From the NCBI GenBank assembly GCA_964384675.1, contig CAYLNK010000115.1:1-17652 (forward strand): a DNA stretch of 17,652 nt. The letters are read 5' to 3'. Numbering within the stretch: position 1 is the stretch's first letter; every line of letters starts with the position of its first letter. The notes beneath the pieces are model-generated. The model had not been told where the DNA came from. It did no database searches and was given only the letters and a program-made list of their open reading frames with translations. Of this stretch, positions 1 through 7,301 are shown in pieces. The position numbers and the translations under genes were made by a program. This DNA is from CAYLNK01 sp964384675 (GTDB taxonomy: Bacteria > Acidobacteriota > Thermoanaerobaculia > UBA5066).

Positions 1-1
1 G

Positions 2-1483
2 GCCCCGTCCCCCGCCCCTTCCGCGCCGGCGGCCCCCCTCGTCGTGGCGTCGCCGGCGCCGGCCGTCGAGCCCGCCCGTCCACCCCGGACGGTGATCCTG
101 TTCGTGGACCGCCTCCGCCTCCCCGATCCGGAGCACCGCGACACGTTCTTCGGGGCGGTCGAGGACCTGCTGCGCCGTGTCGTGGGGCCCCGCGACCGGG
201 CGATGATCGTCGCCTGGGAGCGCTCCCTCCGGACCGTGGTCCCGTTCACCGGCGACCTCTCCGCGCTCGAGGCAGGCCTCGGCCGGCTGGCCCGCGCCGC
301 CACGGGGCTTCCCGACGAGAAGGCGACGCTGGAGACCCTCACGGCGGACGCGGCCTGGTTCCAGCTGGTCGCGAGCGCGTCCCAGGGAGCCGCTCCGACG
401 GGTGCCGGCTTCGGCGAGCGCCTCGCGGCCTCGGAGGCGTACCACGAGATGCAGTCCAAGGCGGCCGCGATCAAGGGCCTGCTTTCCGTGCTCGGGGGGG
501 TCGAAGGCCGTCGGGTGCTCATCCTGGCGAGCCACCGGTTCTCGCGCTACGCGGGGCTCGAGTACAACCTGGGCCCGCGCGCCCGCGCCGGGGATCCGCT
601 GAGCGCCGACGCCAAGGAGTTCGACGCGCTCCGGATCCTGGATTCGGTCGCCGAGAGCGCGAACGCGCACGGCGTCACGATGTACGGCCTCCATCCGGAG
701 CGGCAGGAGGAGGCCTTCCCGTCGGCCGCCGATCACCCGTCGCTGAATCCCGGGCTCGCCGACGCCGTGAGGGGCGGCCGGGAGCTGCTGGTGAACGGGA
801 ACGAGGCGGAGGCCCTGGAGTTCGTCGCGGAGAAGACGGGCGGCCTGGTGGCGATGGGGCCGGACGCGGCGGCGCTCCTTCCGCGCGTGGCGGAGGACCT
901 CGAGTCGTACTACTCGATCGGCTACGCCGCGCCTCCCGGGAAGCCGGACCGCGCCGTGAAGGTCACCGTCCGCGCGAAGGACCGGAGCCTCGAGGTGCGC
1001 TCGCGCCGGGCGTTCGTCGAGAAGTCGGACGACGTGAGGATGAAGGACCGCGTGCTCTCGAACCTCTACGTGAAGGAGCCTCCCACCAGGCTCGAGATCT
1101 CCGTCTTCCCGAAGCCGAAGGCGGGCGGGTCGAAGAAGGCCAGGCGCCGGCTCGACGTGCAGGTGCGGATCCCGATCCGTTCGCTCGCCCTGGTGCCGGC
1201 GGCCGGGGTCAGCAAGGGATCGTTCTCGGTCTACGTGGCCAGCGCCGGCCCCGACGGGGCGCTGAGCGAGGTGACCCGCCAGCTGCGCCCCTTCGAGATC
1301 AGGACCGCGGACCTGGAGCGCGCCCGCGGGTCGTACTACACGTACGAGCTGCAGCTCGAGGTCGACGGCAAGGGGGCGATCGTCTCGGTCGGCGTGCTGG
1401 ACGAGGTGGGAAAGGAGGCGGGCTTCACCCGCTGCCTCGTCCTGCCGGCGGGGTCAGCGGGGTCAGGGCCAAAGGATAAATGA
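2..1483 (+). CDS. VWA-like protein of the acidobacterial TIGR03436 type, 5' partial
   Basis: The frame is open to the left edge without a stop, so the gene starts upstream; the GTG at 44 is only the first possible internal start. From that GTG, residues 22-110 resemble the core of the VWFA-related acidobacterial family: a hydrophobic strand ending in FVDRLRL where the metal-site Asp region sits, then a 'GPRDRAMIVAW' strand. Later parts also fit: a 'GRRVLILAS' strand, the 'YYSIGYAAP' segment and a C-terminal beta region ending 'LEVRSRRAF'. A further ~150 residues form an extra beta-rich tail. The missing N-terminus would normally carry the signal peptide and the small beta domain, so export is likely but not visible here. 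The role of this family is not established. The last residues (GPKDK, then TGA) are encoded by a 29-bp repeat shared with the transposase locus, so the original C-terminus may be lost. Confidence 0.82.
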   Translation, partial: APSPAPSAPAAPLVVASPAPAVEPARPPRTVILFVDRLRLPDPEHRDTFFGAVEDLLRRVVGPRDRAMIVAWERSLRTVVPFTGDLSALEAGLGRLARAATGLPDEKATLETLTADAAWFQLVASASQGAAPTGAGFGERLAASEAYHEMQSKAAAIKGLLSVLGGVEGRRVLILASHRFSRYAGLEYNLGPRARAGDPLSADAKEFDALRILDSVAESANAHGVTMYGLHPERQEEAFPSAADHPSLNPGLADAVRGGRELLVNGNEAEALEFVAEKTGGLVAMGPDAAALLPRVAEDLESYYSIGYAAPPGKPDRAVKVTVRAKDRSLEVRSRRAFVEKSDDVRMKDRVLSNLYVKEPPTRLEISVFPKPKAGGSKKARRRLDVQVRIPIRSLALVPAAGVSKGSFSVYVASAGPDGALSEVTRQLRPFEIRTADLERARGSYYTYELQLEVDGKGAIVSVGVLDEVGKEAGFTRCLVLPAGSAGSGPKDK

Positions 1484-1486
1484 TAC
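1458..1486 (+). repeat. 29-bp repeat, copy 1
   Basis: This sequence begins CGGGGTCAGGGCC and ends GGATAAATGATAC. It is identical over 29 bases to 3927-3955, in the same orientation. It supplies the last codons and the stop of the VWA-like gene. An extra GTCAG lies just upstream (1453-1457), as it also does near the other copy (3919-3923). The A/T-rich half stands out against the surrounding GC-rich DNA. Confidence 0.95.
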
Positions 1487-1491
1487 CTCCG

Positions 1492-1525
1492 CCCCCCGAG
1501 GTGGGGGGAATGGAGCGACCGCTCC
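1492..1525 (+). other. Two tandem perfect hairpins after the VWA-like gene
   Basis: CCCCCC (1492-1497) pairs with GGGGGG (1503-1508) across a 5-base loop. GGAGCG (1512-1517) pairs with CGCTCC (1520-1525) across AC. They begin 9 bases after the VWA-like stop codon, so they could end its transcript, but no T-run follows. The second hairpin includes the ATG of the transposase relic, so it may instead be a REP-like palindrome. Confidence 0.45.
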
Positions 1526-1574
1526 GATCCCGTCCAGCCCTGCCGCCGGGCCAGAATCCTGGTACGTTGCGCGC

Positions 1575-3365
1575 ATGTCGACGTGCGGATACTGCAAGGC
1601 GAGGAAGGGGAAGCGTGCCTGCCCCGTTCTCGGGGCCATCTGCTCTCTCTGCTGCGGCGAGCACAGACTCCGGGAGATCGACTGTCCCTCGAGCTGCGCC
1701 CACCTCGGAGGCCTCGCGGTGCTGAAGGCCGGGCCCGGCCGACCGTCGATCTCCCGGGATTCGATGTCGTCGGCGGTCGACAAGCTGCTGGCGTTCGGTG
1801 ACACGGCGGCCGGCCGGGGCTTCACCAGAGAGGCCATCCTCCGGTGTCTCGATGCCGACCAGCCCCCCGGGGAGTGGGAGGAGAGCGCCATCACCGGGAT
1901 CGTCGCGTTCGGACACCGGCGGCCGGACGGCAGGCGTCTCGTCGACCTCTTCCTCGAGGCGAGGGGACGGGAGCTTTCACTGGGGGAATGCGCCGCCATC
2001 CTGGCCCTGCAGCAGACGAAGGCGTCCCTCTTCGAGGTCGAGTCGGTGCGCAAGGGCGCAGGGCTCCGGCTGAAGGACTTGACGTCGGAGGGCTCGACCG
2101 ACGTACGTGAGTTCTCGGCTTCCGCGCAGCTCTCCCGCGGCGACGTGATCTTCGCCTGGTTGGTGGACATGGGGGATCGCGCCGAGCTCGCCGGTCCTTC
2201 GTTCTTCGTTCCGCCTCTCCACCTCCGCCGCGTGGTGAAGGCGTTCCAGGCGGGGCTCGACGCCGCGCTCCGGCGACATCCGGACGTTCCGATGGGCCTG
2301 CTCGGCGGAGACGCGGCGCCGGACGCCTTGCGCGCCCTTCGCAAGGCGGTTCGCACGTCCCCCGGGCCGGCCCTCGAGAACACCGATGCCGAGAAGCTCC
2401 TCCTTTGCCAGGCGCGCTACGACGTGTCGGACGAGGCGGCCGTCCGCGAACGGCTCGCGGCGCTGCCCGGGATGGAGCCGGAGGGTGGGGCGGGCATCGA
2501 CTGGATCGATCCGGTGGGGAACGACAGGATCGGAGGACCGCTGCTGCTCGGACACCTCGAGATTCGAGACGGGAAGCTGAGCCTGGAGACGAACTCCCGG
2601 GAACGGCTGGACCGCGGGAAGCGTCTCCTCGAATCGGCGCTCGGGCCGCTGGCCGTGCACCGCCTGGACTCCGTCGAGGACCCCACGCGGCTCCTCCGGG
2701 AAGCGCGGGAGCCCCGGAGCGGACACGAGCCGATCCCGGAGGCCCAGCAGCGGGAGGTCTTGGGGCCGTACCTCGTCGAGTACTACCGGAAGTGGCTCGA
2801 CCTCCCCCTGCCCGCCCTCTCGGGGAAGTCTCCGCGCGAAGCCGCGCGCACCGCGGCCGGGCGCCGGAAGGTGGAGGGGCTGTTCACCGAGCTCGAGCGC
2901 GGGATCGGCAGGCAGCCGGGTCTCGAGGCCGTGGACTTCCTCGCGCTCCGACGCGAGATCGGCCTGCCGACGCCGCCGAGCCAGGAGCCGTCGTCGTACG
3001 ACGCGTCGCGCCCGCCGGGCGCCGGCTGGCTCGAGCGGGACGAAGGTGAGCGGATCGCGTCGGTACGCGCGTTCCACGAGAGGGTGGCGGTCCACCCGCC
3101 GACGCCGGACCCGTACCTCCACGCGACCGCGCACGTCGTCGTCGAGAACCAGATCGCGGGCGGCGCGCCGGCCGCCGTCGGGGCGTGCGTGGCCCGGCTG
3201 ATCGCAGAGGGCGCGACGCGGCACGAGGCGCTCCACGCGGTGGCCGAGGTCATGACGGTCGAGCTCGCGGAGGTCGTCTCGGAGCGCAGGGTCTTCGACG
3301 AGGAGCGCGTGGCCCGCAAGCTCCGCGCGATCGACGCGCGGAAGTGGAAGGGCTCGGCGGTGTAG
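1575..3365 (+). CDS. Cys-rich zinc-binding protein with DUF1841-like C-terminus
   Basis: This is a 596-residue protein of unknown function. The N-terminus has a dense cysteine cluster (C4, C7, C16, C23, C26, C27, C37, C41) containing CPVLGAICSLCCG and DCPSSC, which probably binds zinc. Around residues 340-365 is an 'NSRERLDRGKRLLE' segment, and around 403-441 a 'KWLDLPLPALSGKSPREAA' segment. I recognise these as recurring together in uncharacterised bacterial proteins but cannot name a family. Residues ~500-570 (PDPYLHATAHVVVENQI, then TRHEALHAVAEVM) resemble DUF1841. No signal peptide or membrane segment is seen, so it is probably cytosolic. The ATG at 1575 is chosen because it directly precedes the cysteine motif; no clear ribosome-binding site is visible. 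The next gene starts 2 bases after its stop, so the two are probably translated together. Confidence 0.8.
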   Translation: MSTCGYCKARKGKRACPVLGAICSLCCGEHRLREIDCPSSCAHLGGLAVLKAGPGRPSISRDSMSSAVDKLLAFGDTAAGRGFTREAILRCLDADQPPGEWEESAITGIVAFGHRRPDGRRLVDLFLEARGRELSLGECAAILALQQTKASLFEVESVRKGAGLRLKDLTSEGSTDVREFSASAQLSRGDVIFAWLVDMGDRAELAGPSFFVPPLHLRRVVKAFQAGLDAALRRHPDVPMGLLGGDAAPDALRALRKAVRTSPGPALENTDAEKLLLCQARYDVSDEAAVRERLAALPGMEPEGGAGIDWIDPVGNDRIGGPLLLGHLEIRDGKLSLETNSRERLDRGKRLLESALGPLAVHRLDSVEDPTRLLREAREPRSGHEPIPEAQQREVLGPYLVEYYRKWLDLPLPALSGKSPREAARTAAGRRKVEGLFTELERGIGRQPGLEAVDFLALRREIGLPTPPSQEPSSYDASRPPGAGWLERDEGERIASVRAFHERVAVHPPTPDPYLHATAHVVVENQIAGGAPAAVGACVARLIAEGATRHEALHAVAEVMTVELAEVVSERRVFDEERVARKLRAIDARKWKGSAV

Positions 3366-3367
3366 GC

Positions 3368-3862
3368 GTGCCCATCCTGGTTCACCTCGTCCGGTCCGAC
3401 GCCGTTCCGCGCGTGACCCGGAACGGGATCCGCCGGAGCCGGGCCCGATGCGGGCTTCCCTCGGGCGTCTTCGCGATGCCGGTGAGCCGCCGCTTCCACG
3501 CCTCCCACCAGTGGCTCCGCGAGCTGAAGCGCTCGGGGGCGCGCTCGATCTCGGCCGTCTACTTCCGTGTGCCGGACGAGGAGCCGGTCTGGTTCGGGCG
3601 GTTCGGGCGCGAGCACGCGGGCCTCACCGCCAGCGAGGCCGCCGGACGCTTCGAGGTTCTGGACGCGCCGGAGGGCTACGAGATCCTCCTCCCGCGCCGC
3701 GTCGAGCCGCGCGAGATCGTACGGGCGAGGGAGCTGCCGCAGGTGATCGGCTGGCGCTACTACCCGGGCGCGCACGGGGCGCGTCCGTGCGGCTGCCCGG
3801 GCTGTCTCGGGAAGGGCGAGATCCGCTCGCGCGCGATCCGGGAACGGTACGAGCGGGGCTGA
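3368..3862 (+). CDS. Conserved-looking small protein of unknown function
   Basis: This is a 164-residue protein starting at GTG 3368, two bases after the upstream stop; earlier in-frame starts lie inside that gene and are less likely. Notable segments are VHLVRSDAVPRVTRNGIRRS near the start, GVFAMPVSRRFHASHQWLRE (33-52), VYFRVPDEEPVWFGRF (64-79) and a C-terminal CGCPGCLGKGEIRSR (141-155). The 'H-L-x-R ... GI ... GVFAMPV' order recalls the N-terminal halves of ADP-ribosyltransferase-like folds (KptA, DarT, ART), but I see no full catalytic motif, so this is a weak hypothesis. The CxCxxC near the end could bind a metal. It forms a two-gene unit with the zinc-binding protein, and the unit lies between the two 29-bp repeats. 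Confidence 0.75.
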   Translation: MPILVHLVRSDAVPRVTRNGIRRSRARCGLPSGVFAMPVSRRFHASHQWLRELKRSGARSISAVYFRVPDEEPVWFGRFGREHAGLTASEAAGRFEVLDAPEGYEILLPRRVEPREIVRARELPQVIGWRYYPGAHGARPCGCPGCLGKGEIRSRAIRERYERG

Positions 3863-3926
3863 CCGAGGGCGCCGGCGTCGCGCGTCTCACCGCACGGCCG
3901 GCCCCCTCCGCCGACGGCGTCAGGCA

Positions 3927-3955
3927 CGGGGTCAGGGCCAAAGGATAAATGATAC
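3927..3955 (+). repeat. 29-bp repeat, copy 2, in the transposase leader
   Basis: It is identical to 1458-1486 and lies 24 bases before the transposase ATG. It is probably the conserved left-end or leader sequence of the element, or a REP-like site recognised by the transposase. Its A/T-rich half (GGATAAATGATAC) could also contain promoter elements, but no confident -35/-10 pair was found. Confidence 0.95.
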
Positions 3956-3979
3956 AGTGCGCCCGACGGAGGTCGAGGT

Positions 3980-4936
3980 ATGGCCCGACCGCTGAGGCTG
4001 GAGTACCCGGGTGCCGTGTACCACGTGATGTCGCGCGGACAGGAGCGAGGGCAGGTGTTCCGCGACGACGGCGATCGGGAGCGGTTTCTGCTGGACCTGG
4101 ATCGGGCGGTGCAGGAGGAGCGCTGGGTCGTGCACGGGTACTGCCTGATGACCAACCACTACCACCTCCTCGTGGAGACGCCCGAGGCGAACCTGTCGGT
4201 GGGGATGCAGCGCCTGAACGGGCGCTACAGCCAGGCGTTCAACCTCGGCCACTCCCGGAAGGGCCACGTCTTCGAGGACCGCTACAAGGCGATCGTGGTG
4301 GAGAAGGAGGGCTATTTGCTGGAGCTCTGTCGCTACGTCGTGCTCAATCCGGTGCGCGCCGGGATGGTTCGATCGGCGCGCGACTTCCGGTGGAGCAACT
4401 ACCGGGCGACGTCGGGAGAGGACGAGCGGCCCGCGTTCCTGGAGGTGGACTGGACGCTGCGGTGCTTCGGGGCGCAGAGAGCGAGGGCGCGGGAGGCGTA
4501 CCGGCGGTTCGTGTCCGAGGGGAAGGGCGCGGGGTCGCCGATGGACGAGGTGGCCGGCCAGGTGTTCCTCGGGAGCCCGGCGTTCCTCGCCGAGATGAAG
4601 AGGAGGGTGGAGGAGCAGACGCTGTCGACGGCGATCCCCCGTGCGCAGCGGCAGCTCGGCTTCGTGACGCTCGGAGCCGTTCTGGAGGCGGTGGCGGCCG
4701 AGTACGGGCTGACGGTGGAGGCGCTGCTCGCGCCGTGGAGGCGTGGTGAGCAGAGGGCGGTGGCGGCGCACCTGGCGCGGAGGCTCACCGGACTCTCGGC
4801 GGTGAAGATCGCCGAACGCCTGGGCGTGACGGCGGTGCGGGTGAGCCAGCTGGCGAAGAGCGTCGAGGGGAGCGCGGATCCCGGGCTGAAGCGGCGGGTC
4901 GCGGCCCTGGAGAAGGGCCTGCGACAGGGATCGTGA
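3980..4936 (+). CDS. REP-associated tyrosine transposase (RAYT), Y1_Tnp family
   Basis: This 318-residue single-strand DNA transposase of the IS200/IS605-like HUH superfamily would nick and join DNA through a tyrosine. Residues 1-20 show the family opening (RPLRLEYPGAVYHVMSRG). The metal-binding HUH motif is H60-Y61-H62 in MTNHYHLLVETP. The probable catalytic tyrosine is Y119 in LCRYVVLNPVRAG, and 'RKGHVFEDRYKA' (93-103) is also typical. Residues ~228-300 form a helix-turn-helix region (TGLSAVKIAERLGVTAVRVS) resembling the DnaA C-terminal DNA-binding domain found in longer RAYTs. The protein looks full length and undamaged. The ATG at 3980 directly precedes the conserved opening. Family members mobilise or maintain short palindromic or REP repeats and are often domesticated, so activity cannot be judged from this one copy. 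Confidence 0.93.
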   Translation: MARPLRLEYPGAVYHVMSRGQERGQVFRDDGDRERFLLDLDRAVQEERWVVHGYCLMTNHYHLLVETPEANLSVGMQRLNGRYSQAFNLGHSRKGHVFEDRYKAIVVEKEGYLLELCRYVVLNPVRAGMVRSARDFRWSNYRATSGEDERPAFLEVDWTLRCFGAQRARAREAYRRFVSEGKGAGSPMDEVAGQVFLGSPAFLAEMKRRVEEQTLSTAIPRAQRQLGFVTLGAVLEAVAAEYGLTVEALLAPWRRGEQRAVAAHLARRLTGLSAVKIAERLGVTAVRVSQLAKSVEGSADPGLKRRVAALEKGLRQGS

Positions 4937-4970
4937 TGCCGTCGATCGGCCTTCCCTCCGTCTGCCCGCC

Positions 4971-5711
4971 GTGAAGATCCCGTCGCGGCGCGAGCCGCGG
5001 AAACGTCCCCGGAAGGCCGCTCCGTCGACGTCGCACGCCCGGCTCTACCTGCACCCTCTCTTCGGCGCGGTGCCTCTCGCGCCGACCACCGTGGCCGGCG
5101 CGAGCGGAGCCCCGGTGGTCCGCTGGGACTTCGACCTCGACTGGCAGCCGCCCCTCCCGCGAGGCGCGGTGCGCGGCGACCCGCGTCGCCAGACGTACTG
5201 CTGCGACCCGCCCCGTTACTACTACGTGGACCAGGCGAGGACGTGCCTGCAGTGCGGCGCGTCGTTCGTCTTCGGCGCCGCGGAGCAGAAGTACTGGTAC
5301 GAGACGCTCGGGTTCCGCCTCGACGCCACCGCGGTCCGCTGTCCTCCGTGCCGGCGGAAACGGCGGAGCGACCGGGCGATCCGGCAGACTCTCGCGCTCG
5401 CGGTGGCCGAGGCCGCCGCCCGCCCGGCGGACCCGCTCGTCCTCGCCGCCCTCGCTCAGGCGACGCTCACCCACGTGGAGCGGTTCGGCAACGGCGACCT
5501 CGACCGCGCCCTCGCCGCCTGTCGCAAGGCGAGGAAGGCCGCGCCGGACCTCGCCCAGGCGCTCTACTGGGAGGGCCGCGTCCAGGAATCGGCGGGGCGC
5601 GCCGCGAAGGCCGCGGTCGCGTACCGGGCATTCCTCGAGGCCGTGGGTTCGAAGGGGCCCGCCGCGCACCGGAACGACGCGACGGCTCGCCTCGCCGGTC
5701 TCGGCGCGTGA
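4971..5711 (+). CDS. Zinc-ribbon (zf-trcl-like) protein with TPR-like C-terminus
   Basis: This 246-residue protein has a basic N-terminus and no signal peptide. Residues 90-132 match the probable zinc-ribbon zf-trcl pattern: C92-x2-C95 in RTCLQCGASFVFGAAEQKYW, then C124-x2-C127 followed by RRKRR. The alternating 'FVF..AEQ.(Y/W)Y' segment is characteristic. Residues ~150-225 are Ala-rich helices with a TPR-like pattern (LDRALAACRKARKAAPDLAQ, then ALYWEGRVQESAGR), suggesting protein binding. The function is unknown; zinc plus TPR points to an adaptor or nucleic-acid-associated role. The GTG start at 4971 has no clear ribosome-binding site and is less certain than the reading frame. It lies 34 bases after the transposase and converges on the hydrolase with a 21-base gap. 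Confidence 0.78.
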   Translation: MKIPSRREPRKRPRKAAPSTSHARLYLHPLFGAVPLAPTTVAGASGAPVVRWDFDLDWQPPLPRGAVRGDPRRQTYCCDPPRYYYVDQARTCLQCGASFVFGAAEQKYWYETLGFRLDATAVRCPPCRRKRRSDRAIRQTLALAVAEAAARPADPLVLAALAQATLTHVERFGNGDLDRALAACRKARKAAPDLAQALYWEGRVQESAGRAAKAAVAYRAFLEAVGSKGPAAHRNDATARLAGLGA

Positions 5712-5732
5712 GGGGTGTCGCTCCCTCGAGCC

Positions 5733-6608
5733 TCAGGTCGAGAGGTGGCGCGTGAAGTGGGCGCTCGTCGCCTCGAACGCCTTCTCGAGCGCGTCCGTGG
5801 CGCCAGCGAACGGGTGCGCCGCGCCGAAGGTGTGCCCCGCTCCCTCGATCGGGACGAGGTCGACGCCGGCCCGTCCCTCCGCGTAGGCGAGGAGGGACTC
5901 CGCTTCCTGGAACGGGACGGCCTCGTCCGCGGTGCCGTGGACGATCCGGTACGGACACCCGAGACGTGAGACGGCCCTCCTCACGTCGAGCCGCTCGCGG
6001 TTCGCCAGGAAGTCGTCGAGGAGCTCGACGCCGACTCTCATCGGCTGGCCGGTCCGGGTGTTGAGGGACTCCATGTAGCCATCCCGCCGCCACAGGGCGA
6101 GCGTCGGCGCGTCGGTGACGCGCTCCAGCGTCGAGACGCCGGCCCAGGTGACGAGGGCCTTCACGTCCGGATTCGCGGCCGCGCCGAGGACCGCGATCGC
6201 GCCGCCGCGGCTGTGCCCGAGGAGACCGAGACGCGTGAGGTCGAGCGGCGTGTCGGGAAAAGCGGTCGACAGCGCGGCGAGGACCGAGGCGAGGTCGTCC
6301 AGCTCGGTCGAGTACGTGTTCCTCCGGAACCGCTCGAGCTCCGTGAACTCCAGGAGGTCCTCGCCGATGCCGTTTCGGGAGAAGTTGAAGTGGACGGCGA
6401 CGAAGCCGGCTCCCGCGAGCCGCTCCCCCAGCCACGGGTGGAAGCCCCAATCCTTGAAACCCTTGAAGCCGTGGCAAACCGCGACCACCGGGCGCCTGCC
6501 GGCACCCTCGAGGAACCGGAGGTCGCCGCGGATCGGCTCGCCGAGGCGGCTCGGCAGGACGAAGCGGTGGTGGATCACCGGGTCATTCTCGCCCGGGACG
6601 CCTCGCAC
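5733..6608 (-). CDS. Alpha/beta hydrolase (dienelactone-hydrolase-like)
   Basis: This 291-residue predicted serine hydrolase has no signal peptide and is probably cytosolic. The expected order of motifs is present. The oxyanion region is VVAVCHGFKGFKDWGF (41-56), and the nucleophile elbow is G131-H-S133-R-G-G. The acid is D228 in HGTADEAVP, and the base is H259 in GAGHTFG. The substrate cannot be read from sequence; related proteins include esterases, peptidases and dienelactone hydrolases. It starts at GTG 6608, 15 bases after the toxin-like gene stops on the same strand, so it may be read from the same transcript. Its intactness next to a decayed toxin-antitoxin pair suggests a separate function. 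Confidence 0.88.
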   Translation of the reverse strand: MRGVPGENDPVIHHRFVLPSRLGEPIRGDLRFLEGAGRRPVVAVCHGFKGFKDWGFHPWLGERLAGAGFVAVHFNFSRNGIGEDLLEFTELERFRRNTYSTELDDLASVLAALSTAFPDTPLDLTRLGLLGHSRGGAIAVLGAAANPDVKALVTWAGVSTLERVTDAPTLALWRRDGYMESLNTRTGQPMRVGVELLDDFLANRERLDVRRAVSRLGCPYRIVHGTADEAVPFQEAESLLAYAEGRAGVDLVPIEGAGHTFGAAHPFAGATDALEKAFEATSAHFTRHLST

Positions 6609-6623
6609 CGTTCGCCGCGACCC

Positions 6624-7301
6624 TCACACCGTGAGGAGCCCGAGCAGGTTCCCGCGCGTCAAGAGAGCCGCGTCCTCTTGCCGCTCGAGGAAGGGAGCGA
6701 CATCGGCGCGGATCGCCTTCGGATCGAGAGAGGCCAGGCGCCGCTCGACCAACGTGCGCCACTCGCGCGCGTCGTGCTTGCCCGGACCACGAGTCCGATC
6801 GAGCGCGGCCTGCAGGAACGGGAGGTTCGGGGCCACCGGAGGACGCTGTGACAGGTACCAGACGAGGTCGTACCAGTCGCGCCCCTTTGCGTACGGCCGC
6901 GCCAGCACCGCATGCAGCTTGCCGGCGAGCAAGGAGGGGAGGTCGTGGTGCTGCACCAGGAACGTCACGTGCCGCGTGACGATCCGGCGCTCGCACCGCG
7001 CCCCGGCGGGCGGACGCGTATCGATCTCGAGCCTGATCGAGAGCTTCTCCTCGGGCCTGGCCGAGAGCCGAGCGTCGTGAAGGAGATGCGGGATGCGCAC
7101 CCAGCCGGTGTGGACGACGCGCCTCTCGTTCCACGTCACCGAAGGCTCCAGCCCCGCCAGGGTCAGGTCACGCTTCACCTTCGCCATCCAATTCCTGCCG
7201 GCATACCCGGCGGGCGAGACCGTCGAGAAGTCGAGCTTCTCCGAGAAGAGCGGAAGAGAGTGGAGGAAGCGGAGCGCCGTCCCGCCGACGAACGCCAGGG
7301 G
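6624..7301 (-). pseudogene. AbiEii/AbiGii-type toxin nucleotidyltransferase, 5'-truncated
   Basis: The sequence matches the AbiEii family from LAFVGGTALRFL onward. AGKLHAVLARPYAKGRDWYD carries the conserved Lys and the RDxYD motif. Intact members transfer nucleotides to tRNA and inhibit growth until countered by AbiEi. Two defects are visible. First, the usual ~50-residue N-terminus is missing: the frame stays open to a GTG at 7445, but those codons are the antitoxin coding sequence read out of frame, and their Arg/Ser/Cys/Trp-rich product does not look like the family. Second, the active-site motif normally F-S-E-D-x-D-F reads F-S-E-K-L-D-F, losing the first metal-binding Asp. The toxin is therefore probably inactive. 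A functional protein started from 7445 is possible but unlikely. Confidence 0.75.

Larger units (their letters stand above)
1458..1527 (+). pseudogene. 5' relic of a RAYT-type transposase element
   Basis: After the 29-bp repeat and 23 further bases comes ATG (1510) followed by codons for M-E-R-P-L-R. At the intact transposase, the same repeat is followed after 24 bases by ATG and M-A-R-P-L-R, with CGACCGCT identical in both. Beyond the sixth codon the similarity ends and no transposase motif follows. The simplest reading is that a related element once began here and only its left end remains. An independently mobile short derivative is also possible. Confidence 0.55.
3927..4936 (+). mobile_element. 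RAYT element: 29-bp leader repeat plus transposase gene
   Basis: The unit consists of the repeat, a short spacer and the Y1-type transposase gene. The right end cannot be placed: no second repeat copy, inverted copy or clear palindrome was found in the 34 bases before the next gene. The coordinates cover only what can be supported. Confidence 0.6.

Noticed and set aside
1458..3955. The two 29-bp repeats as integrase attachment sites or a CRISPR remnant
   Set aside because: There is no integrase, tRNA or cas gene nearby, only two copies about 2.4 kb apart, and the link to the transposase start explains them better.
5725..5742. CTCGA/TCGAG dyad between the convergent genes as a bidirectional terminator
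   Set aside because: The stem is only 5 bases with an 8-base loop, has no T-run, and overlaps the hydrolase stop codon; it could easily arise by chance.
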